Assembly (NCBI RefSeq): GCF_028715765.1
Contig: NZ_JAQURE010000001.1
Coordinates: 114,488-178,487, forward strand
Reading direction: 5' to 3'
Origin: Rhodoferax sp.
GTDB taxonomy: Bacteria; Pseudomonadota; Gammaproteobacteria; Burkholderiales; Burkholderiaceae_C
DNA: 64,000 nt
The notes under the pieces are model-generated. The model saw only the letters and a list, made by a program, of their open reading frames with translations. It ran no database searches and was not told the origin of the DNA. The position numbers and the translations under genes are program-made. Of this stretch, positions 1 to 8,766 are shown piece after piece (position 1 is the stretch's first letter; each line of letters opens with the position of its first letter).

Positions 1-168
1 CAGTTTGCTTCCAAAAACAGAGCTTCCAGCGCACATTTGGCGGTGCTTTGCCCGCAATGCGGCTCACAAAATACAACCGAGACCTCGCACTTTGGTTCGA
101 CCGCCTGCAAAGCGTTGTACCGCTGCCTGGACTGCCTGGAACCCTTTGATTACTTCAAACCATATTGA
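1..168 (+). CDS. paaD: PaaD-like phenylacetyl-CoA epoxidase assembly protein, C-terminal part
   Basis: Partial gene entering from the left edge; frame 1 is open from base 1 to a TGA at 166-168, leaving 55 residues. The segment has a zinc-ribbon pattern, CPQCGS followed by CKALYRCLDC, and ends in EPFDYFKPY. That is the usual tail of PaaD/PaaJ, the small protein associated with the PaaABC(D)E phenylacetyl-CoA 1,2-epoxidase (family knowledge). paaE starts only 6 bases downstream, which fits the standard paaABCDE order. The N-terminal DUF59/MIP18-like part lies outside the window. Confidence 0.85.
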   Translation, partial: QFASKNRASSAHLAVLCPQCGSQNTTETSHFGSTACKALYRCLDCLEPFDYFKPY

Positions 169-174
169 GCCATC

Positions 175-1281
175 ATGTCCAAATCTCCCCGTTTTCACGA
201 CCTGCGCGTGTCACGCGTCAGCCCCGAGGCCGCTGGCTCGGTGGCCATTGCCCTGAGCGTGCCCGATGACCTGTTGGGTAGCTATGACTTCCAGCCCGGT
301 CAATACCTGACGTTGCGCAGCAAGATTGACGGCGCCGACGTGCGCCGCAGTTATTCCATCTGCTGCACGCACAGCCATCTCAAGCAACAGCATGAGCTGG
401 TGGTGGGCATCCGCCCGATGGAAGGTGGCGTGTTCTCCAACTGGGCGGCCACACAACTCAAAGCCGGTGACACGCTGGCAGTGATGCCGCCCGATGGCCG
501 CTTTGTGTCAAAACGTCCACGCGCCTTGCACCGCGTGGGGTTTGCCGCGGGTTCGGGCATCACGCCCATTTTGTCGATCATGGCCAGCACACTGGAAGAC
601 CAGCCAGAGGCCAAATTCACCCTGGTCTACGGCAACCGCAGCATGGCCAGCGTGATGTTCAATGAGGCGCTGCAAGACCTGAAAGACCGCTTTGCCGACC
701 GCCTGACCCTGATTCACATCCTGTCGCGCCAGGCGCAAGAGGTGGACCTGTTGCAAGGCCGCATTGACGCCGACAAGGTACGCGCCCTCATCGCCACCCT
801 GCTGCCCGTGGCCAGCATGGACGAGGTGTTCATTTGCGGCCCGGAGGCGATGATTGAGGTCACTGAAAAGGCGTTGCTGGAGGCCGGTGTGCCCGCCAAA
901 CAGGTGCACACCGAGCGCTTCACCTCGCCGGTGCTCGAAACCCTGACCCCCGAAGCCCGTCAGGCGGCGCTGGCCAGCCACATGAAGCTGCCCGCTGGTG
1001 GCCAGGTGGCGCTCACGGTGGTGCTGGACGGCAAGGCACACGCGCTCAAAATGAACCCCGATGAACATGTGCTGGACGCAGCCATGGCTGCCGGGCTTGA
1101 CCTGCCTTTTTCATGCAAGGGAGGGGTCTGCGCCACCTGCCGCTGCAAGGTCATGGACGGCAGCGTGAGCATGGACAAAAACTACGGTCTGGAGCCCTGG
1201 GAAACTGAAAAAGGCTTTGTGCTGAGCTGCCAGTCGCGCCCGACCAGCGAAAGCGTCACCGTGAGTTTTGACGAGCGGTGA
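175..1281 (+). CDS. paaE: Phenylacetyl-CoA epoxidase reductase subunit PaaE
   Basis: A 368-residue NAD(P)H-dependent flavin/iron-sulfur reductase that passes electrons to the di-iron PaaA subunit in aerobic phenylacetate degradation. It reads as an N-terminal ferredoxin-NADP reductase module: FAD-binding RRSYSIC near residue 60, nucleotide-binding GSGITPILSI near residue 125, and CGPEAM. A plant-type [2Fe-2S] domain follows, with Cys314, Cys319, Cys322 and Cys352. Length and domain order match PaaE. It starts 6 bases after paaD and its TGA overlaps the GTG of the next gene by 4 bases, so the genes are probably cotranscribed. Confidence 0.95.
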   Translation: MSKSPRFHDLRVSRVSPEAAGSVAIALSVPDDLLGSYDFQPGQYLTLRSKIDGADVRRSYSICCTHSHLKQQHELVVGIRPMEGGVFSNWAATQLKAGDTLAVMPPDGRFVSKRPRALHRVGFAAGSGITPILSIMASTLEDQPEAKFTLVYGNRSMASVMFNEALQDLKDRFADRLTLIHILSRQAQEVDLLQGRIDADKVRALIATLLPVASMDEVFICGPEAMIEVTEKALLEAGVPAKQVHTERFTSPVLETLTPEARQAALASHMKLPAGGQVALTVVLDGKAHALKMNPDEHVLDAAMAAGLDLPFSCKGGVCATCRCKVMDGSVSMDKNYGLEPWETEKGFVLSCQSRPTSESVTVSFDER

Positions 1282-1916
1282 AGGTTTACAACTACTTTCG
1301 CAGCGGTACCTCGCACCGCCTGCGCATCGTGCTTAACCTCAAGGGCCTGGATTGGGACTATGTGGCGGTTGATTTGCGCGCTGAAGCCCACTTTGACCCG
1401 GCCTTCAAAGCACTGAACCCGCAAGGTTTTGTCCCCACGTTGATCGAGGGTGACCTGGTGCTGACGCAGTCGCCGGCCATCATCGAGTGGCTGGAGGAAC
1501 GCTACCCGACACCACCGCTGCTGCCTGTGGATGCGAATGACCGCGCCCGTGTGCGCGCCCTGGCCGCCGTGGTGGGCTGTGACATCCACCCGCTGAACAA
1601 CCGCCGCGTGCTGGAATACCTTCGCCACCAGCTCCATGGCGACGAGGCGGCGGTGCTGGCTTGGTGCGGCTGCTGGATCAACGCTGGTTTTGAAGCACTG
1701 GAACAGCTGCTGGCGGCAGACCCGAAGCGCGGCAGCTTCTGCTTTGGTGGCCAGCCTGGCCTGGCCGATGCCTACCTAGTGGCCCAGGTGGAAAGCGCCC
1801 GGCGCTTCCAGGTCGACCTGGCGCCTTACCCTTTCATTTGTGCAGTCGACCAGACCTGCGCCAATCTGCAAGCTTTTGTCCAAGCGGCACCAAAAAACCA
1901 GCCCGATGCCCTCTGA
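1278..1916 (+). CDS. maiA: Zeta-class glutathione transferase, probable maleylacetoacetate isomerase
   Basis: A 212-residue GST with the thioredoxin-like N-domain (NYFRSGTSHRLRIVLNLKGLD) and the QSPAIIEWLEERYP element typical of maleylacetoacetate isomerase/zeta GSTs. These use glutathione to isomerise maleylacetoacetate in tyrosine/homogentisate breakdown. The usual S-S/C-x-R-x-R signature is present in the form SGTSHRLR. It uses a GTG start in a GTGA overlap with paaE, so it is translationally coupled to a phenylacetate gene rather than placed with homogentisate genes. The exact substrate is therefore uncertain. Confidence 0.8.
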   Translation: MKVYNYFRSGTSHRLRIVLNLKGLDWDYVAVDLRAEAHFDPAFKALNPQGFVPTLIEGDLVLTQSPAIIEWLEERYPTPPLLPVDANDRARVRALAAVVGCDIHPLNNRRVLEYLRHQLHGDEAAVLAWCGCWINAGFEALEQLLAADPKRGSFCFGGQPGLADAYLVAQVESARRFQVDLAPYPFICAVDQTCANLQAFVQAAPKNQPDAL

Positions 1917-1987
1917 CTTGTACCTATTGCGTCAGCATTGGCAATTTAAAATTTCTCTTTCAACCAAGTTTGTTGAACAGGAAACCT

Positions 1988-3640
1988 ATGTCTGAACTGA
2001 TTTTGCTGGGCGATGAAGCGGTGGCTCGTGGTGCCATAGATGCGGGTTTGAGCGCTGCCTTTGCCTACCCTGGCACGCCATCCACCGAGATTTACCAAGC
2101 CATTGAGGACTATGCCAAAAAGCACGGACATCATGTGCGCGGTATGTGGTCTACAAATGAGAAAGTTGCGCTGGAAGAAGGTGTTGGGGTCTCATATGCC
2201 GGACGCCGCGCCATGGTTTCCATGAAACACGTGGGGCTGAATGTGGCGGCAGACCCGTTCATGAACGTTGCAGTGTCCGGTGCACACGGTGGTTTGGTGG
2301 TGGTGGTGGCAGATGACCCTGGCATGCACAGCTCACAGAACGAACAGGATTCGCGTTTTTTTGCCGACTTCGCCATGGTGCCCTGCTTTGAACCAGCCGA
2401 CCAACAGCAATGCTATGACATGACACGAGAGGCTTTTGAGGTGTCTGAAACCCACCAGGTGCCAGTCTTGCTGCGCTTGGTCACCAGGCTGGCACACAGC
2501 CGCTCGCGGGTCAAACTGGCGGCACAGCGGGCTCAAAATGTGGCGCATTTTGTCGATGATCCACGCCGCTTTATCCTGCTGCCTGGCAACGCGCGCAAGG
2601 CTTATGCCAGCTTGATTGACAAGCAAACCGCCTTGCAGGCCTATGGTGAATCCTCTGCCATCAACCCGCTGACTTTGCGGGGTGACAAGTGCCCTGGTAT
2701 CTTGGTCAGCGGTTTGGCCTGGAACTACCTGCAAGAGGCACTGGGCACAGGGCTTGAGCAGTACAACCTGTTGCGCATAGGTTTTTACCCGCTGCCTATC
2801 AAAAAAATCCGTCAATTGCTTGATGCCTCCAGCGAAATCTTTGTGGTGGAAGAGGGTTACCCCTTTATTGAGCGTTATGTCAGCGCGCTGGGACTGATGA
2901 CCGATCGCCCTATTCGTGGCAAGCTGACCGGCCACTTGCCGCGCATGGGTGAACTGTCTCAAGATGACATCAAACGTTGCTTTGGATTGCCCATCAACCC
3001 TTCGCTCAAAATTGCAGGTCTCGAAGACGTGCTGGTAGGACGGCCACCGAGTCTGTGCGACAAATGCCCGCACACCGACTCTTACTTGGCCATCAATGAA
3101 GTGATTGCCGAGTTCAATCCAGATGCCCGGGTAATGGGCGACATTGGCTGCTACACCTTGGGCGCCATGGGGCCGTTGCAGGGCATTCATTCCTGCCTGT
3201 GCATGGGCGCCTCCATCGGCATGGCCATTGGTGTGGTGCACGCCGGCATCAGCCCGGCACTGTGTGTGATTGGCGATGGCACATTCACCCATTCGGGCAT
3301 GACGGCGCTACTCGATGCAGCGCGTGACAACACCAATATCAAGGTGTTCATTCTGGACAACAGCATCATTGCCATGACCGGCGGCCAACCTACTGCCGCC
3401 ACCGATGAGGAAGTGGTTGACCTGGTGGCCGGGCTGGGCGTGCCACGTGCGCACATTCGCATTGTGGTGCCGTCACCGCACAAAAAACAACACACCACCG
3501 AGACCATCCGCCAAGAGCTGGCCTACGTCGGCCTGTCGGTGATCGTTGCGCGGCGTGCCTGCGTGACATATGCCAAAGAAGTCAAGCTGCAGAAGGAAAA
3601 CCGAGCGAACAAACACACCATTGAGGTGGTCAGCGTATGA
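1988..3640 (+). CDS. iorA: Indolepyruvate/arylpyruvate oxidoreductase alpha subunit, lacking the ferredoxin tail
   Basis: Catalytic thiamine-diphosphate subunit (550 residues from ATG 1988, preceded by AGGA) of a 2-oxoacid oxidoreductase. The enzyme oxidatively decarboxylates aryl pyruvates to aryl-acetyl-CoA (family knowledge). Visible are the N-terminal pyrimidine-binding part (AYPGTPSTEIYQAI, MKHVGLNVAADP), a middle CDKCPH element (Cys357, Cys360) and the TPP motif GDGTFTHSG...LDN from about residue 428. Most archaeal-type IorA proteins end in two [4Fe-4S] motifs; this one stops after IVARRACVTYAKEVKLQ with no cysteine cluster. The neighbouring paa genes suggest it supplies phenylacetyl-CoA. 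An upstream in-frame GTG/ATG extension is possible but unlikely because of the RBS. Confidence 0.85.
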   Translation: MSELILLGDEAVARGAIDAGLSAAFAYPGTPSTEIYQAIEDYAKKHGHHVRGMWSTNEKVALEEGVGVSYAGRRAMVSMKHVGLNVAADPFMNVAVSGAHGGLVVVVADDPGMHSSQNEQDSRFFADFAMVPCFEPADQQQCYDMTREAFEVSETHQVPVLLRLVTRLAHSRSRVKLAAQRAQNVAHFVDDPRRFILLPGNARKAYASLIDKQTALQAYGESSAINPLTLRGDKCPGILVSGLAWNYLQEALGTGLEQYNLLRIGFYPLPIKKIRQLLDASSEIFVVEEGYPFIERYVSALGLMTDRPIRGKLTGHLPRMGELSQDDIKRCFGLPINPSLKIAGLEDVLVGRPPSLCDKCPHTDSYLAINEVIAEFNPDARVMGDIGCYTLGAMGPLQGIHSCLCMGASIGMAIGVVHAGISPALCVIGDGTFTHSGMTALLDAARDNTNIKVFILDNSIIAMTGGQPTAATDEEVVDLVAGLGVPRAHIRIVVPSPHKKQHTTETIRQELAYVGLSVIVARRACVTYAKEVKLQKENRANKHTIEVVSV

Positions 3641-4416
3641 ACTTCGATCTGGTGGTCTGTGGTGTGGGCGGGCAAGGTGTTTTGACCATGGCTGGCGTGA
3701 TCGACCACGCCGTGCATGAAGCAGGCTTGCAACTCAAACAGTCTGAAGTGCATGGCATGGCGCAGCGCGGAGGCGCTGTGTCAGCCTTTGTACGACTCTC
3801 AGATCACGCTGTAGCCAGTGACCTGATCGCTCAAGGTTGCGCGCAAATGATTTTGTCAGTGGAGCCCATGGAAGCCTTGCGCTACACGCCTTTGCTGAGG
3901 CCAGACGGCTGGATCGTGACCGACATCACCCCCATGCTCAATGTAGACAACTACCCGTCATTGCCAGATTTGTACAAAGTGCTGTTTTCTGCGCCACGCC
4001 TGGTGGCACTGGATGCGGCGCGCTTGGCACACAAAGCCGGCAGCATCAAGGTGCAAAACACCGTCATGCTGGGCGCTGCTGCCATGCACCTGCCGCTGCC
4101 TGGTGAGTTCTTTGAAAACCAGTTGCGCCATTTGTTTGGACGCAAAGGTGATCGCATCGTCACAGCCAACCTGAACGCGTTTCGCATGGGCGATGCCGCC
4201 AGTCGGTTTGCGGCTGCGCTGCTGCAAGCGGGGGTCGCCTCAGAAGTCGTGTCGCGTGCGGTCGCTCGGCTGGCGTTTGAGCCCAAACCTGTTGCCACCG
4301 AGCTCGTGGCGCGATGGCATCAGCGCCTCATGCAGCCTGATGCTGCGGCCATAGCAGCCAAAATTTTTGCAGCAGAAGAAGCCTACACGCCCGATGCCGT
4401 GACCCAAGGCTTGTAA
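3637..4416 (+). CDS. iorB: Indolepyruvate oxidoreductase beta subunit
   Basis: A 259-residue gamma/beta-type subunit of 2-oxoacid:acceptor oxidoreductases, binding the CoA/acceptor side of the complex. It has the family start VVCGVGGQGVLTMAGVI and the central SEVHGMAQRGGAVSAFVRL motif. Its ATG overlaps the iorA stop (ATGA), giving a 1:1 translationally coupled pair. The C-terminal part from about residue 190 is helical and ends 28 bases before an insertion sequence. The stop codon is intact, so the gene does not appear truncated by the insertion. Confidence 0.88.
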   Translation: MNFDLVVCGVGGQGVLTMAGVIDHAVHEAGLQLKQSEVHGMAQRGGAVSAFVRLSDHAVASDLIAQGCAQMILSVEPMEALRYTPLLRPDGWIVTDITPMLNVDNYPSLPDLYKVLFSAPRLVALDAARLAHKAGSIKVQNTVMLGAAAMHLPLPGEFFENQLRHLFGRKGDRIVTANLNAFRMGDAASRFAAALLQAGVASEVVSRAVARLAFEPKPVATELVARWHQRLMQPDAAAIAAKIFAAEEAYTPDAVTQGL

Positions 4417-4444
4417 GCGCACAGCGGCAGCACGCTGCACAAGG

Positions 4445-5867
4445 CGGGTGTGATTCAAACTGATGTGGAGTTATTCTCGCCCCATCCATGCAGCAAAGGA
4501 GCCCAGACATGACTGAACCATTGATGAGTGATGCGGAATTGGTAAGAAGACTGGGCGCCCATCCTGATTTGCGAAGTCGAATGGAATCCTTGCTGCTGGC
4601 GGTCGAAGACGAGACAGGAGAACTCCAGACGGCCGATGCAGCGGAAATGCGAGTCATTGAGGTCATACGACGCACTGGGCACGATGCACTGCAAGCTTGG
4701 GCCAAACACCAAGTAGAAAAGACTTCCCAAAAGTCCAAACAAACCGCTGGCGTATGGCGCGAGGGTAAAAAAAACTCTGCTGGCACACCACCTTTGGCGA
4801 CATCAGCGTTGACGAACCCCAATACCGTGACGGCACCAAAAGAATCCGTCCGTTTGCGCAAAGCGCCCAAGTCAGCAACCGCGGCTGCTCACGCCCGCTA
4901 CAGCGCGTAGTGACAGACTTTGGTGCTGACCAACCCTTTGCCCAAGCGATGGACAAAATCGTCGAACACTACGGCATTGTGGTCAGTGAAAGCACCATCG
5001 CCCGCATCACCGAGGGCCATGCCAAGGCGATCTTTGAGAGCGCCCCACCAGCGCAGGGCTGGCCAACGAGGGCGGGCACCAGCAGCCCCATCATTGTCGA
5101 AACTGACGCTGGCATGGTGCCCATCATGGAACCCAACGCCAACAGTGCAGACAAACGCAAAGGCAAAAATCTGCACTGGGAAGAGGCAAAAATATGTCTT
5201 GCACACCCACAGGGCAGCAAGACGCTGGCATTTGGCGGCACGCTCCAGGGTGATGTTGACAGAGCTGGACAATGCCTTTTCGATTGTGCAGTGCAAGCCG
5301 GATTTGGCCTAGGTACGCCCATTCATGGGGTGGGTGATGGCGCACCCTGGATAGCCGATCAGGTGGAGAAAAAATTTGGTGCGCAAGGCAGTTACCTGGT
5401 CGATTTCTTCCATGCGTGCGACTACCTCAGTGCCGCTTGTAAAGGCATCCATAAGGCAGAGCTGGAACAGCAAATCTGGATGAACGACCAAACAGCCCTA
5501 CTTAAAACGAATCAGGCAGGCAAAGTATTGCAAGAGCTGCAATCGCATCTTGAATCACCACAGCTCAACGACAGCGAAGCCCCGGTAAGACAGTGCCACC
5601 GCTATCTCAACAACAGACTCGAGCAACTCAATTACAGGGATGCCATCAAGCGCGAATTACCAATTGGTTCAGGAGAAATTGAGAGCGCCCACCGCTATAT
5701 TGTTCAGCAACGCATGAAACGCCCAGGCGCTTGGTGGCGAGTGCACAACGCCGAACATATGCTGGCCTTGCGGCTCAATCGGGCAAACCATCAGTGGCAC
5801 AGCTATTGGCAAAAAATTTCAAGCAGCGTAGATGATCAAATCACTACATCAGTTTGAATCGCACCCG
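4445..5867 (+). mobile_element. Complete ISKra4-family insertion sequence with target-site duplication
   Basis: About 1.42 kb bounded by near-perfect terminal inverted repeats. The left end reads GGGTGTGATTCAAACTGATG (from 4446) and the inverted right end reads GGGTGCGATTCAAACTGATG (ending at 5866); the flanking base C/G may belong to each repeat. Immediately outside is a direct repeat, CACAAGG (4438-4444 and 5868-5874; 8 bases GCACAAGG if the terminal base is assigned differently). Inside is one transposase read by frameshifting. Intact ends and an identical duplication indicate a fairly recent insertion. Family assignment is from the transposase sequence. Confidence 0.9.
4509..5857 (+). CDS. 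ISKra4-family transposase, expressed by -1 frameshift
   Basis: Frame 1 starts at ATG 4509 (AGGAG seven bases upstream) and carries the helical N-domain (ELQTADAAEMRVIEVI). At 4769-4775 the sequence A_AAA_AAC is a canonical -1 slippery heptamer within a run of eight A. The -1 frame then continues LCWHTTFGDISVDEPQYRDG to TGA 5857, about 450 residues in all. The catalytic domain shows IIVETDAGMVPIM (first Asp), GVGDGAPWI (second Asp) and GSGEIESAHRYIVQQRMK (Glu). Without the shift, frame 1 ends at 4910. It could be a programmed frameshift or a simple mutation; the slippery heptamer favours the former. Confidence 0.85.
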
Positions 5868-5881
5868 CACAAGGATGTGTA

Positions 5882-5911
5882 TTGCCAGTTTTTATAGACA
5901 AAAGGTATAAT
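5882..5911 (+). promoter_or_regulatory. Sigma-70 promoter upstream of rpoD
   Basis: TTGCCA (5882-5887), an 18-base spacer and a perfect TATAAT (5906-5911). The -35 box lies 8 bases beyond the target duplication of the insertion sequence, so the promoter is uninterrupted but everything upstream of it has been replaced. The remaining 280 bases to rpoD form a leader in which I see no convincing gene or tRNA. Confidence 0.65.
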
Positions 5912-6193
5912 CCGCGTTTTTCGTCTCAGACAAGAGCGACAGCAGCACCTCCGGGCTCGTGCCAACCGATGACCACTCCACATCTGGCCAACCTACCGCA
6001 AGGACTGCACTCCAAATGTTCGCCCATCCATCTTGTCAGACAAGGTATCCCCAAGTTTTCTCTTGGCCCCCGCCCAACACTGATTTAATTTGATTGACAA
6101 CGCTGAAGGTTTTTGCGTTGCTTCAAAAAATTGAGCGTTTGACGGTGTCTGAGTGTGCGTTTGATTGTTGTTTCCCTGTTTGAAGGTATCACC

Positions 6194-8509
6194 ATGGCCA
6201 CCACCCAGCCCAAAAAACCAGCCACACCCAAAGCACCATCCGGCGCCACCAAAAAGACGATCAGTATCGCCATTGAACCGAAAGCCGCACCTGTGACCAC
6301 TGCCAAAACCAAAACCAAAGTCAAACCCGTTCCCGAAGAAATCAAAGTTGACGCAGAACTTGCTGCGCCAGTTGAAAAGAAAAAACCTGCCAAAGCAAAA
6401 GCCGCAGCCAAACCGGCAGCTGGTGCCAAACGTGGCCCCAAAGCCAAGGCCAAAAAGGAAGACGCTGACGACTTGGACATGTCTGACATTGAAGACGATT
6501 TAGTCGGCGAGCCAGAGCCAGAAGCGGCTGCCGCCACCGAAGTCACGGCTGAAAAGGTCAAACCTTTGCGCATGAAAATCAGCAAGGCCAAAGAACGCGC
6601 CTTGATGAAAGAGTTTGGTCTGGACGAGACAATCTTGTCTGAAGAAGACTTGAACAAACGCCGCTTGAGCCTGAAGGCGCTGATCAAGCTGGGTAAAACC
6701 CGCGGCTACTTGACCCACGGTGAGATTTCCGATCACCTGCCCGACAAGCTGGTCGATGCTGAAACCATGGAAGTGGTGGTGTCAATGCTCAACGACATGG
6801 GTGTGGCCGTTTACGAGCACACCCCCGATGCCGAAACCCTGTTGCTCAACCAAAATGGCCCCACCGCAGCCACTGAGGAAGAGGCTGAAGAAGAAGCTGA
6901 AGCTGCGCTGTCCACCGTTGACAGCGAATTTGGCCGCACCACCGACCCCGTGCGCATGTACATGCGTGAAATGGGTACCGTGGAGTTGCTGACCCGCGAA
7001 GGCGAAATTGAGATCGCCAAGCGCATTGAAGGTGGCCTGATGGCCATGATGGAAGCCATTTCAGCCTCTCCCGCCACCATTGCCGAAGTGCTGCAACTGG
7101 GTGAAGACATTCGCAGTGACAAAGTAGTCATCACCACCATTGTGGACGGCTTTACCAACCCCAATGAAGCCGATGACTACGTGGCTGAAGAAGACTTTGA
7201 CGAATTCGATGCCGACGACGATGATGATGGCAATGGCGGCTCCAAAGCGCTGACCAAAAAACTCGAAGAGCTGAAAAAAGAGGCCATGAACCGCTTTGAC
7301 CGCTTGCGCGAATACTTCGAGAAAATCCACAAAATTCATGAAAAAGAAGGTTATGGCACACCAGCCTATGTCAAAACCCAGCGTGCTTTGTCTGATGAGT
7401 TGATATCGATCCGCTTCACGGCCAAAACCATTGAAAAGCTGTGCGACATGGTGCGCCACCAAGTCGATGATGTGCGTAAAAAAGAACGTGAACTGCGCCG
7501 CATCATTGTGGACAAATGCGGTTACCCGCAGGCGCAGTTCATTGCAGAATTCAGTGGCCGTGACAAGCACCACAACAAAGTTCCAAGCCATTTGATTGAC
7601 CTGCACTGGATTGAAAAGCAAGCGGCCGCGGGCAAAACCTGGAGTGCAGCCATGGGGCGGCACATTCCCCCGGTACAAGAGTTGCAACAGCGCTTGCTTG
7701 AATTGCAAACCAAAGTGGTGGTGCCGCTTGATCACCTCAAAGACATCAATAAACGCATGAACGAAGGCGAATACGCTTCACGCTCTGCCAAGAAAGAGAT
7801 GATCGAGGCCAACTTGCGCTTGGTGATCTCGATTGCCAAAAAATACACCAACCGTGGTTTGCAGTTCCTTGACTTGATTCAGGAAGGCAACATTGGTTTG
7901 ATGAAAGCGGTGGACAAATTTGAATACCGTCGCGGCTACAAATTCAGTACCTACGCCACGTGGTGGATTCGCCAGGCCATTACCCGCAGCATTGCTGACC
8001 AGGCGCGCACCATCCGCATCCCGGTGCACATGATTGAGACCATCAACAAGATGAACCGCATCAGCCGTCAGCACTTGCAAGAATTTGGCTACGAGCCAGA
8101 TGCCTCCGTGCTGGCTGAGCGCATGGAAATTGCTGAAGACAAAATCCGCAAGATCATGAAAATTGCCAAGGAACCCATTTCGATGGAAACCCCGATTGGT
8201 GACGACGACGACAGCCACCTGGGCGACTTCATTGAAGACGGACACAACACCGCCCCCATGGAAGCTGCCATGCAAGCCGGTCTGCGTGATGTGGTGAAAG
8301 ACATCCTTGACAGCCTGACCCCGCGCGAGGCCAAGGTGCTGCGCATGCGCTTTGGCATTGAGATGACCAACGACCACACGCTTGAAGAAGTGGGCAAACA
8401 GTTTGACGTGACCCGTGAACGCATCCGCCAAATCGAGGCCAAGGCGCTGCGCAAACTCAAACACCCCAGCCGCTCGGACAAACTGCGCAGCTTTACAGAC
8501 AATTTGTAA
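6194..8509 (+). CDS. rpoD: Primary RNA polymerase sigma factor RpoD (sigma-70)
   Basis: Housekeeping sigma factor, 771 residues from ATG 6194; an in-frame upstream start at 6155 lacks support. The first ~130 residues are a Lys/Ala/Pro-rich extension common in Burkholderiales RpoD, followed by region 1.1, then [11 protein letters not shown] (region 1.2) and an acidic non-conserved insert ([13 protein letters not shown]). Regions 2-3 run from about residue 537 ([25 protein letters not shown]). Region 4 is the C-terminal helix-turn-helix [20 protein letters not shown]. It is followed by a strong terminator. It stands alone here, without the dnaG neighbour often seen in this group. Confidence 0.98.
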   Translation: MATTQPKKPATPKAPSGATKKTISIAIEPKAAPVTTAKTKTKVKPVPEEIKVDAELAAPVEKKKPAKAKAAAKPAAGAKRGPKAKAKKEDADDLDMSDIEDDLVGEPEPEAAAATEVTAEKVKPLRMKISKAKERALMKEFGLDETILSEEDLNKRRLSLKALIKLGKTRGYLTHGEISDHLPDKLVDAETMEVVVSMLNDMGVAVYEHTPDAETLLLNQNGPTAATEEEAEEEAEAALSTVDSEFGRTTDPVRMYMREMGTVELLTREGEIEIAKRIEGGLMAMMEAISASPATIAEVLQLGEDIRSDKVVITTIVDGFTNPNEADDYVAEEDFDEFDADDDDDGNGGSKALTKKLEELKKEAMNRFDRLREYFEKIHKIHEKEGYGTPAYVKTQRALSDELISIRFTAKTIEKLCDMVRHQVDDVRKKERELRRIIVDKCGYPQAQFIAEFSGRDKHHNKVPSHLIDLHWIEKQAAAGKTWSAAMGRHIPPVQELQQRLLELQTKVVVPLDHLKDINKRMNEGEYASRSAKKEMIEANLRLVISIAKKYTNRGLQFLDLIQEGNIGLMKAVDKFEYRRGYKFSTYATWWIRQAITRSIADQARTIRIPVHMIETINKMNRISRQHLQEFGYEPDASVLAERMEIAEDKIRKIMKIAKEPISMETPIGDDDDSHLGDFIEDGHNTAPMEAAMQAGLRDVVKDILDSLTPREAKVLRMRFGIEMTNDHTLEEVGKQFDVTRERIRQIEAKALRKLKHPSRSDKLRSFTDNL

Positions 8510-8531
8510 GCAACTCAAGCTTGATACAAAA

Positions 8532-8576
8532 AGCGCCTTGAGCCCTTGTCAATAGGGCGCAAGGCGCTATTTTTTT
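8532..8576 (+). terminator. Rho-independent terminator of rpoD
   Basis: Inverted repeat AGCGCCTTGAGCCC / GGGCGCAAGGCGCT (14 bp, one mismatch) around a 9-base loop, followed by a run of seven T. It lies 22 bases after the rpoD stop. Confidence 0.85.
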
Positions 8577-8622
8577 GCGCTTGAACGGGTTCTTATTTTG
8601 AAAATCCAAGACACTCTCACAA

Positions 8623-8669
8623 ACACTACATTTAGTTACGCTTGACAAATTATTGACTACCTATAGTGT
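8623..8669 (+). promoter_or_regulatory. Tandem NrdR-like boxes upstream of nrdJ
   Basis: Two 16-base sites resemble the NrdR consensus ACACTATATATAGTGT: ACACTACATTTAGTTA (8623-8638) and TGACTACCTATAGTGT (8654-8669), each matching 12 of 16. Their starts are exactly 31 bases (three helical turns) apart, the geometry known for NrdR operators. Two TTGAC -35-like hexamers overlap them (TTGACA 8642-8647, and TTGACT 8653-8658 with TAAAAA 17 bases further), so binding would block the promoter. The assignment is from sequence only; nrdR itself is not in the window. Confidence 0.6.
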
Positions 8670-8766
8670 TTTTTCTAAAAAAATATTCATTTATTTGCGT
8701 TGAATCAACCCCAATTCTGCAAGCGCAGGGCTACCATTGCGGCTGTTTTTTCATCAGAAAGATGCC

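Noticed and set aside
2333..3292. 319-codon open frame opposite iorA
   Set aside because: Antisense shadow of a conserved TPP enzyme, no family features.
5882..6088. 68-codon open frame between the insertion sequence and rpoD
   Set aside because: It starts inside the rpoD promoter -35/-10 region, has no RBS and shows no recognisable protein sequence; the region is better read as the rpoD leader.
8577..8766. Cobalamin riboswitch upstream of nrdJ
   Set aside because: The stretch is short and A/T-rich with no B12-box-like core; the paired NrdR-like boxes explain it better.
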